Of a DNA stretch of 64,000 bases, positions 9,417-20,457 are shown one piece after another. The notes beneath the pieces are model-generated. The model made no database searches and was not told the DNA's origin. It was given only the letters and a program-made list of their open reading frames with translations. How positions within the stretch are numbered: position 1 is the stretch's first letter; each line of letters starts with the position of its first letter. The DNA comes from Mycosarcoma maydis (lineage: Eukaryota; Basidiomycota; Ustilaginomycetes; Ustilaginales). Position numbers and translations under genes: made by a program. The stretch lies in NCBI RefSeq assembly GCF_000328475.2, contig NC_026492.1:372001-436000 (forward strand). Direction: 5' to 3'.

Positions 9417-11866
9417 GTGCGTCACACTCTCTCGTCTCGCACAACCCAAAACGACCTGCTGATGTAATGTTGCAAGGAATGCCATCGTCTGCAGTTTGAT
9501 ATCACCACTGCTTGGGGTGGATAGCAAAAGATTATGTGTCCTCGGACAAGCTTGTAAGCGTGAGCCTTTTCAGCTGACTGCTTATACCGCTCCTGTTGAA
9601 AGCGGATACAATACAGATCAGTCTCTGCTGCAGCGATCTGATATGCGGTGGAGACGATACGTGTACTGTTGGACTGTGAAAATCTGGCTTGAGCACTGTC
9701 CTTGCTGCGCGTCTCAATAATGTGTCCATAGACTGAGATAATTCTACACGTACATAAAACCCTTTCAGCGAACAGGTTTGTAAAGTGCGGAACAGGAAAG
9801 TGAGAAGAGTATACTGCAGATCAAGAAAGCTCAGCGAGGGAGGCTGTGCGGTTGCAATGGAAGGTCTGAGCAAGCTTGAGAGCTCGATTCGTTCAGCAAC
9901 GTGTGGCGATGCTTCTCACTCCAGCTCAGCACATCGAGGTCTGCGAAAGTACTCACGACTGTATAAATTTCGTCCTCGGTATCCGCCATTTCTTCGCGCC
10001 GTTCAAATACTCTATGCCGGGGCCGTCCTTACTCCGACCCTCGTTCAAAGCCGTTTCCTTCCACACATCACCAGCCACTTGTCATTGGTGTTCAAATTTC
10101 CTGTTGTGCCTGCGCCTACCTACTCTAACAGTAGGCTATTCGCTCCCGTGTTCGTGCTCTGGCTAAGCCAGCGCCAAGTACAGTATGGGTCCGACTTGGA
10201 AGCCACGGAAATTCAGCATCAATGCCCAAAGCAGCGCTCTATCGACGCTGCTGTCGCTGTGAGCCCTGGAACGGAAGATGTGGACCACACGTTCTAAAAG
10301 TATGCAGGCTTCTCCCCATGCCTAGTTCCGCAGTGCAACGTAGATATGCGAGCTTCTCTGGTTCTCTCGGGTAGAAGGTATAGGGTGTTCCCTTCTCTCC
10401 CCCCGCCACCTCGTCATTGCGGCTTTGACGGCGGTCTTCTGTTCCATGTGCTCGCTACTAGACCAAGGATGGTGAACACAGATTTCTGCCTCAAACAAAA
10501 GGCCTCTCTGCGTGACGTCTAATTATCAAGCGACAATGAGGCGACATTTGGCACGAGCACCTGCTGACTGCGGTTCCTGTCCCACACACCAAAGGGCTCA
10601 AACATCCCTGAAAGCGCGCAACTCGATCGGACATCACCGGGGGGCGTCCTAGGAATCAATTGTGACCTGCCGCTGCTCCAAAAGGGTGCGTAGGCAACCA
10701 AGCGGACAGGGGCTACGATCTTGGACCAAGGACCCAAAAAACCCCAAATCGAAGGACGTGCACGATGCTTCGGGATGCGCGTCACTATTCAAGACGCAAG
10801 TGGATCGACGTGGCTACTCTTGAGACTGGGCGAGGACTCGCACGAATCCGTGATTGGGGTACCTGTTTCGCACGTCGGGCAGACATTCACGATTTGACCT
10901 ACAGTATTTCGCTCGGAGCAATATCGGCATTGTCAGACTGACTGAATCGCTTGTCTGTCAATTCAAGACAGCTTGATCCACGATTGCGGCGATTGGACAA
11001 AGACGGCCTGCCGAACGTAGATACTCGCTTGACGATTGAACTCAGTCACCAAGTCAAAACTCTTGCGTCTTCAAGTGAGATTGTCTATTTGCGGAACGAG
11101 GGTATCCGATGCAAAATCGAGAATGTTCGGATACCACGGTGCTATGAGAAAGATCTGTCTACTGTCCTTCTCAGCTGTCTATAGCCACGTACTCCTCTCC
11201 AGCGCCGATATCGAGTTATCTTAGAGAGCTCCCTTAAGAGCCAAATATCCATGCGACACGTGATTTCTTGATCGCAACCCAACTCAGCTCGTCACTATAC
11301 AGTATTTGGAGAGTTCGACACATGCTAGTCGATCCATCGTGAATTGCTTGACAGCACACTTACTCGTTCATCATTGTTTTTGTCCGTTTGTACGATGTCG
11401 GAGCCGACGGCGATGGAAACAGTCATGTACAAGAATCGTGAATGTCTATTTAGAAACGCGCATCGGCTGCCCAACGAACGCAGGCGGACGGAGGCACACG
11501 GATAGAAGCATTCCAACATGCATCTTGACCAACAAACCAGGATCGCCGAGGTCTGTTTGCGGATAGATTACATATCACATGTGTGAGACGCGGCTCGGCA
11601 TGTGCGGTCGCAGGTGTTACATGATTGAAAATGGCGGGCTTACCTAGATAGATGTGTCTGCTCTACAGGGCTCGTAGATGAGATGCGAAACGTATGCAGA
11701 CGGCAGATGATGAACAGGATCTTGGCTAGCAGGCTCTGGACCTGGCACAGAAATGTACTGGGTCCCACTTACAAAACTTCAAACCACAGCACGCAGCCTT
11801 CACACCTTTGAAGCAACACAGGTGCATCACATTCCAAGCCACGATTCGAGATTGGTTTTTTCTTTC

Positions 11867-11889
11867 TTTTTTTTTTTTTTTTTTTTTTT
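11867..11889. repeat. Poly-T tract
   Basis: Twenty-three consecutive T, preceded by a T-rich stretch interrupted by single C. No flanking coding sequence or target-site duplication was seen, so it cannot be tied to a retroposed copy. Confidence 0.9.
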
Positions 11890-13110
11890 CCACGGAATGG
11901 ATTCCGATACAGCAAAAATGCGGGGGACGCGCTAACTCTAGTGTAATAAAACAACATGGCACTTAGCGGCGCAACGGCGGTTGCATTCGGGTCTAATAGA
12001 GTCAAGTCGCCTCGGTGCCAAGCGGAGCGAATCTGCGTGCCTATGGATTAAGCGATAGCTTCCGTAGGATGATTGAGAAAGCCGAGATTGAAGCACAGAT
12101 TCGTTGTTATTGCTGCTGCGTCATGCACAATGGCTGTCAAGATGCACTCCGCAGTTTAGTCCAACTCTGCGCGCGCTTAGTGTGATTGCACCGACTCAGC
12201 CAACGGAGCGGGAACAGGCGACCTTGACAACCGCAGTTCGAGAAACTCGCTCAACAGACAGATGGTACCGGCATGCCAATCAAGTTCGCTTTGTCGATTG
12301 AGAACTCATCACAAAACCAGCTTGCGTCAAGCTTGTTTGATGATCGACCAATTTGGAACACGGGCCATGAACGCCTTCTCATAAACAAGATGGGCCGGTT
12401 TCGGTCCATGAGTCTGCAATGCCTGCAGGGAGACGCAACGCTGAGATGTCTGTGACGCGGCAAGCATTCGGCTTGGCCAAAGAACAGTGGCTTGCAACAG
12501 AACGTGGAAGAGGGTCGAATTCGAACAGACTCGTCGATCAGGCTGTACGGTGGCTTGATCTCGGGTAAAGTCTCACGTCGATCAGGCGACGGCGAGTAGG
12601 TAAGCCAGCCTAAAATGCCATGCAACTTGTGCAGCACGCACGGCTCAGATCGACGTAAAGCGAATCGATATCTTTGATTCGTTCTTGCTGTCAACCTATC
12701 GAGCACATTCCTTCGTTATTCCTTGACCGAATTCGCCGTCCGTCACCAAAAGAAAAACAGCAAGAAGTGATGTACCATTGATTCCAAACAAAGCCAGCCT
12801 CACGAAAAAACTTGTCATCAACCACCCGTTGCATCACCAATGTGACATAGGAACGGAGAACAACAATGCAGGTGCAACGTGCAGCTAGCCATGTTCCTGT
12901 ACATCTACTAGGTCATAGGACGCAGACGCAGACAAAACAATCAATGATACATTTTAGTGGCGAAACGGGAGCTGCAACTACGGAACGGGAAACACAGCTA
13001 GTTGCCAACTTTGTGCCCGCTGCTGCACTAGCTTGAGTCGTGAGTGGATGACCCGTTTGTGCTCAACCTTCGTGCATCTCGCCGAGAAGAATGCGTATTT
13101 TTGGAGCACA

Positions 13111-13138
13111 AGAGAGAGGGAGAGAGAGAGAGAGAGAG
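13111..13138. repeat. (AG)n microsatellite
   Basis: Fourteen AG units with one AGGG interruption, in the gene-poor region. Confidence 0.9.
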
Positions 13139-14310
13139 CGAGATGTGATGCAAACTGTGGAATGTGAGCTACAGCCATCTGTTGAACGTGGTGAGTATGA
13201 CATCTCAAATTCGAAATTCGTGATTGTCACAGAGTAGGAACAACTAAAAATGTTTCGGTGCAAATAAGTTAGCCCATAACAATTCACGATTCCGACAGGA
13301 CACGGGATAGGCGAGGAGCTGTCAAGACGCGCGTCAACCTCAAGTCAGGGAGCGCGTGCTGCGTTCTGATGCGGGGACTGTTGGCGCAGTCAAGGGCTTT
13401 GACTACATGCTGCTGTGCGTTGGCGGGCGTGGGGTCAAGGTCGTGCATGGCGTTGGCGCGCGCAGTCACAGAGTATTACTGCCTACGATGCGCTGCACTC
13501 ATCGACAGACAAGCGGCTAGCGTTTCTAAGATTGCTCACCTGTACAGAGCATCTCAGAATCACTCCACTCATTCAAAGCGTCCACTTGCCCCCTACGTCC
13601 CGGCGGATTTTGGCAGCGATCGCAAGGGACATTCAGCAAACAGCAAATGACCCTACCGATGTTTTGCCTCACAAAACCACCATACGCTTGTGCATTACGT
13701 TTCCGAGCCTGGCCTGTACTTGCGCACGCTTGCTCGAACAACCTGACATGCTTTCCCAGCCACCTCGGAGGCTTGCAGATGCACACTGCGCTCCCAGCAA
13801 GGTGGGCCAAGCTGCGCACCTGTGTAATACGAACCTTTGTGCTGCATCAGCTTGAATGTCAACGTAGCTGTTTACCTTTCCATCCTTCGTCAGTCTCCAT
13901 CCCTCGCTTATGCATCGTGTTACTGCTTCCGCATCAATGCATGTTGCAGCATCGCTTACATTCACTCATTCCTGGCTCTCTGTCCAGCCCACCGCTCAGT
14001 GCCGTATTCTGCGTACTGCTATCTGCGTGCCCTTGATTTGTCCTCCGAATCCGTCCATATTTTGTTTTTACAAACTCTATCTCGTTTGGATTGACGCTCT
14101 CGCTTGATTCCAAAACATGCAAGTTAAGTTTCAAGCCTGGTGGCGCTGTCATCTGGTGCGCATGCAGTGTCTTTGGCTCGCCGGAAACGGGGCTGAATCA
14201 GCCCATGGAACCTGTGTCTTTCTGGTCCTGAAAGACAGATGATCAGTTTCGCTTGGCACTGAGCTCGCACAGCACGACACTGGTAACATGCCTTTCGAAC
14301 GATTCAGACG

Positions 14311-14361
14311 TTGTTGTTGTTGTTGTTGTTGATGATGATGATCATGATGATGCTGTTGTTG
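14311..14361. repeat. TTG/ATG trinucleotide microsatellite upstream of the hydrophobin gene
   Basis: About seven TTG units pass into GATGATGATG units and back to TTG, 280-330 bp before the hydrophobin start codon. The copy number could vary between strains. Confidence 0.85.
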
Positions 14362-14499
14362 ATCAGTCCGACTAAGCGCCAAGTGGTCTGCTTTCGAGAC
14401 ATGGCAGCCCAACGACACGCTTCGCCCTGGGACAAAGCGCAGAAAGGAGTATCACGCTACAGGATCCTAGAATGCAATCATCTGGCAGCCATCGAAAGG

Positions 14500-14506
14500 T
14501 ATAAAG
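14500..14506 (+). promoter_or_regulatory. TATA box of the hydrophobin gene
   Basis: TATAAAG lies 139 bp upstream of the ATG and is followed by a pyrimidine-rich leader containing four CCACT/CACTC repeats (14559-14580). Distance and context fit a TATA-driven, strongly inducible promoter. No mapped transcription start is available. Confidence 0.6.
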
Positions 14507-14638
14507 ACAAAGGTAAATGGCGTCTTCCTCCTCTCCTTTTCATCATCAATCCACTCATCCACTCCACTCCACTCCACTCTTCTACACTTTCCAACCACAC
14601 TCTCTAGCTCTTCAGCTTCCCCTTTACACACTTTCAAA

Positions 14639-15081
14639 ATGCAGTTCAAGACCATCTTCGCTACCCTCGCCGCCTTCGCCGCTGTCGCCTCGGCTCTCCC
14701 CACCTCTTCCTCCGAGCAAAACGGCAACGGCCAGTGTGCTGTTGGCCAGGCCCAGTGCTGTTCTCAGGTCGTAAGTAATCAGCTTTTTCGGCAATACATT
14801 AACAGATGAATAGTACTCTGACCATCTTATATCACTTGTCTCCGATTCTCAACGAGCAGAAGCAGGGCAAGGATGCTTCGGACGCCCTTGCCGGTCTCGG
14901 CCTTGCCTTCAACCAGATTCTCGACGGTGCTATCGGTCTTGACTGCCAGCAGATCCCTGTCGGTGTCCTCGGTGGTGCCATCGCTATCCAGAACACCTGC
15001 AAGAACACCGCCGTCTGCTGCCAGGGCTCCGCCAACAACGGTTTGATCCAGACCTCGTGCACCCCCCTCTCGATCAACTAA
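14639..15081 (+). CDS. hum2: Class I hydrophobin (Hum2-like), two exons
   Basis: Exons 14639-14770 and 14860-15081 join in phase 0 to 117 residues; the 89-bp intron is GTAAGT...GCAG. An alternative AG six bases further on would drop Lys-Gln. Residues 1-20 form a signal peptide (MQFKTIFATLAAFAAVASA, then LP). Eight cysteines follow the hydrophobin pattern at 33, 40-41, 73, 91, 97-98 and 111: C-x6-CC-x31-C-x17-C-x5-CC-x12-C. The long CC-to-C spacing indicates class I. Hydrophobins are secreted amphipathic proteins that self-assemble at air-water interfaces and coat aerial hyphae and spores; in Ustilago maydis, Hum2 has this role alongside the repellent Rep1. The gene has a TATA box, a pyrimidine-rich leader and a TTCAAAATG start context, all consistent with high expression. 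Confidence 0.93.
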
Positions 15082-16096
15082 GCATCTTGCATTGCATGTA
15101 CCTAATCGTTTTGGTCGTGACTGCTCGCTCTCTTTCCTGATTGAAGCTACTCGCTCGATTACAATGAACAATCTCTCTCCTTTTGTCGTCTTCGTTTCCT
15201 CTCTTCATCGCATCCGCTAATCCTACACCATCCTACTCGCTTAACATGCACAATTCGGATTGCTCAGTTTGTGAAAAGAGCGACGCTAGTGATGTGAAGA
15301 CAAACAACAATCATGCTTCCTCATCGTCCTGGAAAGGGGCTCAAAATATACCATAATCACCAAAGCCTTTTCACCTTTTCGTTTATTGGATTCACTCAGA
15401 AGCAAAACTTGTTGTTCAACCTCGGAAGTAAATCACAATCCTAATCCCAGCTAGACCAGCTCGTGCCTAAACCTTTTCGTGTTTCATCGCTCTGTCATGT
15501 GTGTTTCTACAACACTTCTGGTGTTTGTTGGGGATCGCACTCGTGACTGCATTTTTAAGTGTGACTTGTACATTCTGAGCAAGATCCATGAACTCACGCC
15601 TGAAGACTATGCACGATGCCGACGAAAAGCATGCGCTTGGACAAGGACACAGGCACGAGGACGAAGACAGCAAAGACGTGAGGGGTGTTACATTGCTGAA
15701 TTGCACAATGATGGCATGAGTAATTCGTGATTCGTGATTTATAACCTCGATTCACGATTCTGATTCACGATTGTCACGTGCCATCAGTCAGCCACTATGA
15801 TCGCAGCCCTGGCTCTTCCGAAATCGGCTTTTCGCGACACTCCACACAGACGAGTTGAGTTGGCACTTGGGCACTTGTGACTGATGCGGTTTATGATACG
15901 AAGGTGCAAGACGGATGGGTGGATGTGCTTGATTGGTTTCTTCCCGTTGCGCTTTAGCTTGAGCAACATATATGCTTGAACTATCCACACACAGTTAGGA
16001 ACGAAGTGCAACTTGGATCAATAGCTCAGCTCGATTCGGCGACAACTTAGCCAGCACGTCAGGGATCAAACGCAACGCACAGTGTTCAAAGTGGAT
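15082..16096. other. Intergenic region between hydrophobin and Mic26/27-like genes
   Basis: About 1 kb holding the hydrophobin 3' region (T/C-rich) and the promoter of the next gene. A mixed cluster of the heptamer family (TTCGTGA and CACGATT forms) lies at 15722-15775. No coding frame was supported. Confidence 0.5.
15722..15775. repeat. TTCGTGA/CACGATT heptamer cluster
   Basis: Two tandem TTCGTGA copies are followed by two CACGATT copies separated by short spacers. It is a member of the dispersed heptamer family seen throughout the window. Confidence 0.8.
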
Positions 16097-17096
16097 ATGT
16101 TGGCAGCATCGGTAGGTAACGAGCAAGACACTACACTCGCTGCACGGCGTAGAGGAGCAACGGAGGCTAACACTGACTTACTGTGACATTGACGATGCAC
16201 ATGATTAGGCGCGCTCGACTTCTGCCAAGGTGGCAGCAGGCGTTTCGCTCGCCATGATCGGAGCAACGTCGTCAACTCTGGTGGCCAAGCCAATCTACAA
16301 CGACGAGGCGAGCTCAAGCGACGCATCTAAGGTATGTGCTGGTCGCGTCCGACATTCAACGAGCGTTGTGCTTTGGTGCACTTGACTGCGAGTTGACTAC
16401 AGGACGATTCACTCAACTGACACTCAATGTTGCGCACATAATTTCCAACCGCTGTTCGTGCGCAATGTTTGTGCCGCACATTAGCTATCGATCTACCCGG
16501 AACCTGATGCAAAGGTCGAAGTTGTCCCTGTCCAGACTGAGCTTGAGCGTCAAGTTGGCTCGGCACGACGTGCAATCTCGCACGTCACAGCCGACACACG
16601 CAGTTCGGTTCGATCGCTCATCGATCGCTGGATCAGCGTCGAGCGATCCATCGAAGGAGAGGTCAAATCGATCATCCCACCCACCGAACCTCTCACGCCC
16701 GGTCTACTTTACGTCGGAGTTGCCACTCTGGCAGGAAGCATCTTCACCCGATACCGTGCGTTCCCGGTGCGACTGCTCACGCCTCCGCTCGCGCTGGTCG
16801 TCAGTCTGAACTACTTCAACCCGAATCTCGCCTCGAATCTGGGTGCGTACTACACGCAAGTCGAGCACAAGTACGCTCCAGCACTGACAGAGCAGAGGAG
16901 GACTTGGCAGAAACACGCTCAGAAGTACCTGGATTCCACGACAAACAGCATGCATGAGCTCAAGGACAAGACCGAGCAAGGTCTCCGATCCGGTTTGCAC
17001 AGCGTGGAACAGCAGACCGGCTTAAAAGTGAGCCAAGTGGTTGCTGCCAAGGATGAGGCTAAGTCTGCCATCAAGGACCAGATCAAGGCTGTGTAA
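16097..17096 (+). CDS. MICOS complex subunit Mic26/Mic27-like (apolipoprotein O family), three exons
   Basis: Proposed exons are 16097-16111, 16209-16331 and 16485-17096, all phase 0, giving 249 residues; the introns (97 and 153 bp) are GTAGGT...TTAG and GTATGT...TTAG. The five-codon first exon is the weakest part of the model. The product has a short basic Ala/Ser-rich N-terminus, an IYPEPD segment after the second intron, then LTPGLLYVGVATLAGSIF followed by a basic RYRAFPVR and a second hydrophobic stretch (PPLALVVSLNYF). This is the two-membrane-segment core of Mic26/Mic27 proteins, which sit in the inner mitochondrial membrane and help form crista junctions with Mic10 and Mic60. The tail is amphipathic and helical (about 165-249). 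Yeast Mic27 is of similar length. Which of the two paralogue names applies cannot be decided here. Confidence 0.75.
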
Positions 17097-17101
17097 GCGA
17101 A

Positions 17102-17140
17102 CCCAGAGCCCAGAGCCCAGAGCCCAGAGCCCAGAGCCCA
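17102..17140. repeat. Tandem CCCAGAG heptamer array
   Basis: Five perfect CCCAGAG units (17102-17136) plus a partial one begin six bases after the Mic26/27-like stop codon, so they lie in the 3' UTR. Confidence 0.95.
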
Positions 17141-17499
17141 ACCATCCCTCGCTGCACTACATATTGCTTAAAAACACAGCCAACATTCATCTAGAAATCC
17201 AATCTGGTTGTGCACACCGCGCTTTCCCGCTCGTGCGTCACAAGCATGTACAACTGTGCTGCTTCGCAATCTGTGAGCTCTCGCTTGCTCGGCGCATAAT
17301 CTTGCTACCGTCAAACTATCGCTTCGTACACGTTGGTCTAGACGGCACATGCGGGAAGCTCTGCATTGCGTACACCTGCTTTTGAACCAAACAGCACAGT
17401 GCGACACGAGTGCAGATCTGAGCCGACTACATTCGAGATTGGTCGCGCCGAGGTGAGGGATAGAAGCATAACAAGCCGAGATGCAAAAGACACTCACAC
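17141..17499. other. Short convergent intergenic region
   Basis: It separates the 3' ends of the Mic26/27-like gene and the coiled-coil gene. No feature beyond shared 3' sequence was seen. Confidence 0.5.
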
Positions 17500-20457
17500 T
17501 TATACGCGTCGAGCGTTAGCCAGGATGTGCTGTCGCTCCAGCAGCTCGCACCTCGCCTTCAAAGCCGAGTTTTCGCTCTGTATGGCTTCCCACAAGTCGC
17601 AGTCGGCAATGCGTTTGTTCTGGCTGAGCCAGCCTGTTCGCTCATCGCGAGCTTGCATGGCGTGCACGAGTGCTCCACTGGCTTGTGCTGTGCAAGAGCA
17701 CAGCGGCGCACCCAAGCAGCTCACGCACCCGCCACCGACGTGCACAACAGCTCCGGCAGTGTAACAGCAAGGGTCGATCAACCGAACAATGCTTTCCACA
17801 ACATGCTTGCCGCCACATTCCGAGACCACCGTATTGAGACGCACCGCACTTGCTGCTTTGCTCTCGTGACGATGAATCGAAAGCGAACGACACAGCCCGA
17901 TCATCGCCATTGTGCACATGGACTGCATCGCACCAGCGTGTCCTTGGACATCGTACACCACATTTACCACGCTCAACGGCTTGGTCGACGTAGAGACACA
18001 CTGGTCTCGCACCAGGCCACCGAGCGCACCGAGCTCGTCGACTGTGAGTCGATCAAACGCGTTGACCACACAATCCAGATCGCCACGCAACCTGGCCCGC
18101 GCGACATGGACGAATTTCGCCCAAATCTTGTCCACCATCAGGTCGAAGGTGATGGTCTGTATGCCGGATTCCCTCAAGACGGCTGACGAACAAGGCGACA
18201 GTGGACGCGAGACCGGAGTGGCAACCAGCACACGTGTCAAGCCGAGAGCACCAAGTCGCTGAACGATAGAACAGAGTAATCGCTCGTCTGAGCCGATCAG
18301 TAACACACGCTCGTCGACCAGCGTTGACGGTGGTGCAGCTTCGGCTTGCGCAAATCGATGTTCTGAACAACGCAAGATCTGTTCGTACGCCGAGTGCCAC
18401 TCCAGCAGCTCTTCGGTTTGAAGCGCTCGAGCATGTACAAGAGCCTCTTGCACGTGCATGGCAAGGTTGGCACCAATCGCATCATCGCTCGCTTGATCAA
18501 GGACCAGACTGGCTTGTACGTCCATTGAGTCGCCCTCGCCCGCGATGACTTGGCTCCTGATCTCGCGTGTCTTACCCAACATCACACCTAGACCAGCCGT
18601 AATCGCCCTCTCCTCCATCCACTGAGCGATCAATGCGCTTCTCTCCACCTGCCATGCGCTTCGCTCGATCTCACTCGCCTCTTGCACCTCGCTCCTGACG
18701 CTCTGCAACTCTTCTTCCAGCTTGGCGCTCTGCGCTCTGTTCTCCTCCTCTCTTTGTGCGAGCTGCTCACTCAAACATCCCAACTGCCCTCTCAACCCAT
18801 GATTCTCCTCGTCCAGATCCTCCACTGTATTCTCGACCAGTTCGAGCTTAGTTCTCAACTCGTGCGCTTCGGCCAATTGGTCTCTCCATCCACGTTCCAA
18901 CTTGAGCCCCGCCTCTCGAAGCATTTCGGGGGAGCTGCTGGTTTTCAAGGTGTGCCTCGCGTCGGCGCACGAGACCATGAGTTCGGCCAAAGCGCATTCA
19001 TCGACGCGCGTGCGCGTGAGTCGAGCGCGTGCCAGTCGGTCCGTCGTGGTGCTGGTGCAGCCGACATCGGAAGCGGAACCGACGAGCAACTTGCGACTGA
19101 ACAGGGAAAAGCTCGAGTTGGACGTGTTCGAGGTGCGCGGATTGTTCGCAGCTGGCGATGTGGATCGAGCCATGAATGACGATGTAGAGGAATACGAGGA
19201 CGCCGAAGTTGCACGTGCGCAAGTCGATGCAGGTGAGCGAGAACGAAAGAGATGCCAGAGACTTTTCGTGGGTGGTGGAGTACTGTGTTGGACGTCAGTC
19301 GTGGTGTGGGACAGATGGGCGGAGGGAGGTACCAGATTCTGCTGATCGTGCTGTTGCGACCACGAATGAGATTGAGGAACCGCCTCTGCTGTGCTGTCTA
19401 CTTGCGCGCATGCTGCGACAGTGTCGATGCTGATACTCGGAGTGACATTCTGTTGCGGCTCGCGTACATGCTCGTCTTGACCTTCACCTAACCCAATCCG
19501 GCTGAATTCATGCATCAGCCCCCTTATACTCTGGAACAAGCGCTCGGCCTCGTGTCTTTGGAAGACGGCGGGGCAAGCATCGATGATTTGCTGATGGCTT
19601 TTGGATAAGCCCATAGGAACAGCGGTGAGCAGCGAAGCTCTTCTCCGCTGTTCTGGGAGCTGGACTGGACGCTGAAAAGCAGCATCGTGCGATTTGGCGC
19701 ACACAAGACTACCGCGTTGTCTGGACGACGAGATGGACCAAGGTGGTGAAGTATGCGCAGCCGAGTGCGCCGAACAAGTGGTGCTCAAAGTGGACGCATC
19801 ACTTGCGCACAAAGTGCAAGTGCCGGAGCCAGATATCCAAGATACCGACGAGTTTCGAGTCGATGTCGACATCGACGTCTCCGTGTGATGCGTTGCGGAA
19901 CTCGTGAGGTCGAGAGCGAGCGGCTCGGGCGAGTCAAAGTGCAATCCGATGCCATCCACCAGGTTGGACGCGACTGAATCTGGTCTCACAGCGATGATTT
20001 GTGGAGAAGCGCGCGAATTGGAAGCACGACTGCTGACAGGCTGAGAGACTGGAGCGCTCGTCGAAGCCGATGACGACGTGTTGGCAGTGAAAGCGAGGTG
20101 GTTTCTGCCGATATTGAGTGGTGCGACACCAGTCGTACTTGCTCTCTTGCGCTCGTCTACGCCTACAGCATCCGACTGCGGAACATCCGCCATCGCCGAA
20201 ACCCAACTAGGAAGTGTGCAAGCAAGCACAAGTGGTGGTGCGTCAAACGATGGGCGCGATTCAACGAAAAGAGAACGTCTTCTTTCCGAGCGTTTCGGCA
20301 GAGCTGGTTTGGCTATCGTGATGCTGGTGGAAGCGAGGAGCGGTGGAGCTGTGGTGACGCACATGTTGGCGCTGCGTGTCGAAGTGGGCGAAGCAGATGC
20401 GTTGCACCCGTGGTATAGAGAGTTGTTGGATGAAGTGATGTTACCCGCGCCGCGCAT
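17500..20457 (-). CDS. Coiled-coil protein with degenerate short-chain-dehydrogenase-like C-terminal domain
   Basis: The frame is open from 20505, but that codon is TTG. The first in-frame ATG is 20455-20457, giving 985 residues; an upstream exon is possible because the frame stays open 5' of it. Residues 1-500 are Ser/Thr/Ala-rich and probably disordered. Residues about 505-625 form a Glu/Leu-rich coiled coil (LVENTVEDLDEENHGLRGQL). From about 709 to 909 the sequence follows the Rossmann/SDR layout: VLLIGSDERLLCSIVQRLG where TGxxxGIG would be, LDCVVNAF for the NNAG strand, then CRSLSIHRHESKAASAVRLN and YTAGAVVHVGGG as in the SDR C-terminal part. The Gly-rich motif and the Tyr-x3-Lys active site are not conserved, so enzyme activity is unlikely. 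A second short coiled coil ends the protein. I know no characterised protein with this architecture. The SDR relationship is an inference from pattern. Confidence 0.7.
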   Translation of the reverse strand: MRGAGNITSSNNSLYHGCNASASPTSTRSANMCVTTAPPLLASTSITIAKPALPKRSERRRSLFVESRPSFDAPPLVLACTLPSWVSAMADVPQSDAVGVDERKRASTTGVAPLNIGRNHLAFTANTSSSASTSAPVSQPVSSRASNSRASPQIIAVRPDSVASNLVDGIGLHFDSPEPLALDLTSSATHHTETSMSTSTRNSSVSWISGSGTCTLCASDASTLSTTCSAHSAAHTSPPWSISSSRQRGSLVCAKSHDAAFQRPVQLPEQRRRASLLTAVPMGLSKSHQQIIDACPAVFQRHEAERLFQSIRGLMHEFSRIGLGEGQDEHVREPQQNVTPSISIDTVAACAQVDSTAEAVPQSHSWSQQHDQQNLVPPSAHLSHTTTDVQHSTPPPTKSLWHLFRSRSPASTCARATSASSYSSTSSFMARSTSPAANNPRTSNTSNSSFSLFSRKLLVGSASDVGCTSTTTDRLARARLTRTRVDECALAELMVSCADARHTLKTSSSPEMLREAGLKLERGWRDQLAEAHELRTKLELVENTVEDLDEENHGLRGQLGCLSEQLAQREEENRAQSAKLEEELQSVRSEVQEASEIERSAWQVERSALIAQWMEERAITAGLGVMLGKTREIRSQVIAGEGDSMDVQASLVLDQASDDAIGANLAMHVQEALVHARALQTEELLEWHSAYEQILRCSEHRFAQAEAAPPSTLVDERVLLIGSDERLLCSIVQRLGALGLTRVLVATPVSRPLSPCSSAVLRESGIQTITFDLMVDKIWAKFVHVARARLRGDLDCVVNAFDRLTVDELGALGGLVRDQCVSTSTKPLSVVNVVYDVQGHAGAMQSMCTMAMIGLCRSLSIHRHESKAASAVRLNTVVSECGGKHVVESIVRLIDPCCYTAGAVVHVGGGCVSCLGAPLCSCTAQASGALVHAMQARDERTGWLSQNKRIADCDLWEAIQSENSALKARCELLERQHILANARRV

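Larger units (their letters stand above)
9417..14638. other. Gene-poor region downstream of RPL28
   Basis: About 5.2 kb with no ORF that I recognise. Frames up to about 170 codons occur, but they show no family motifs and overlap one another on both strands. Structure present: a 23-base T run (11867-11889), an (AG)n tract (13111-13138), scattered ACTCACGACT-type motifs, and a TTG/ATG microsatellite at the right end. The last few hundred bases must include the hydrophobin promoter. Non-coding RNAs or small multi-exon genes could be hidden here. Confidence 0.5.

Noticed and set aside
9785..10297. 170-codon plus-strand ORF downstream of RPL28
   Set aside because: Mixed composition, no motif, overlapping shorter frames; the upstream sequence does not look like a promoter. 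It remains possible but unsupported.
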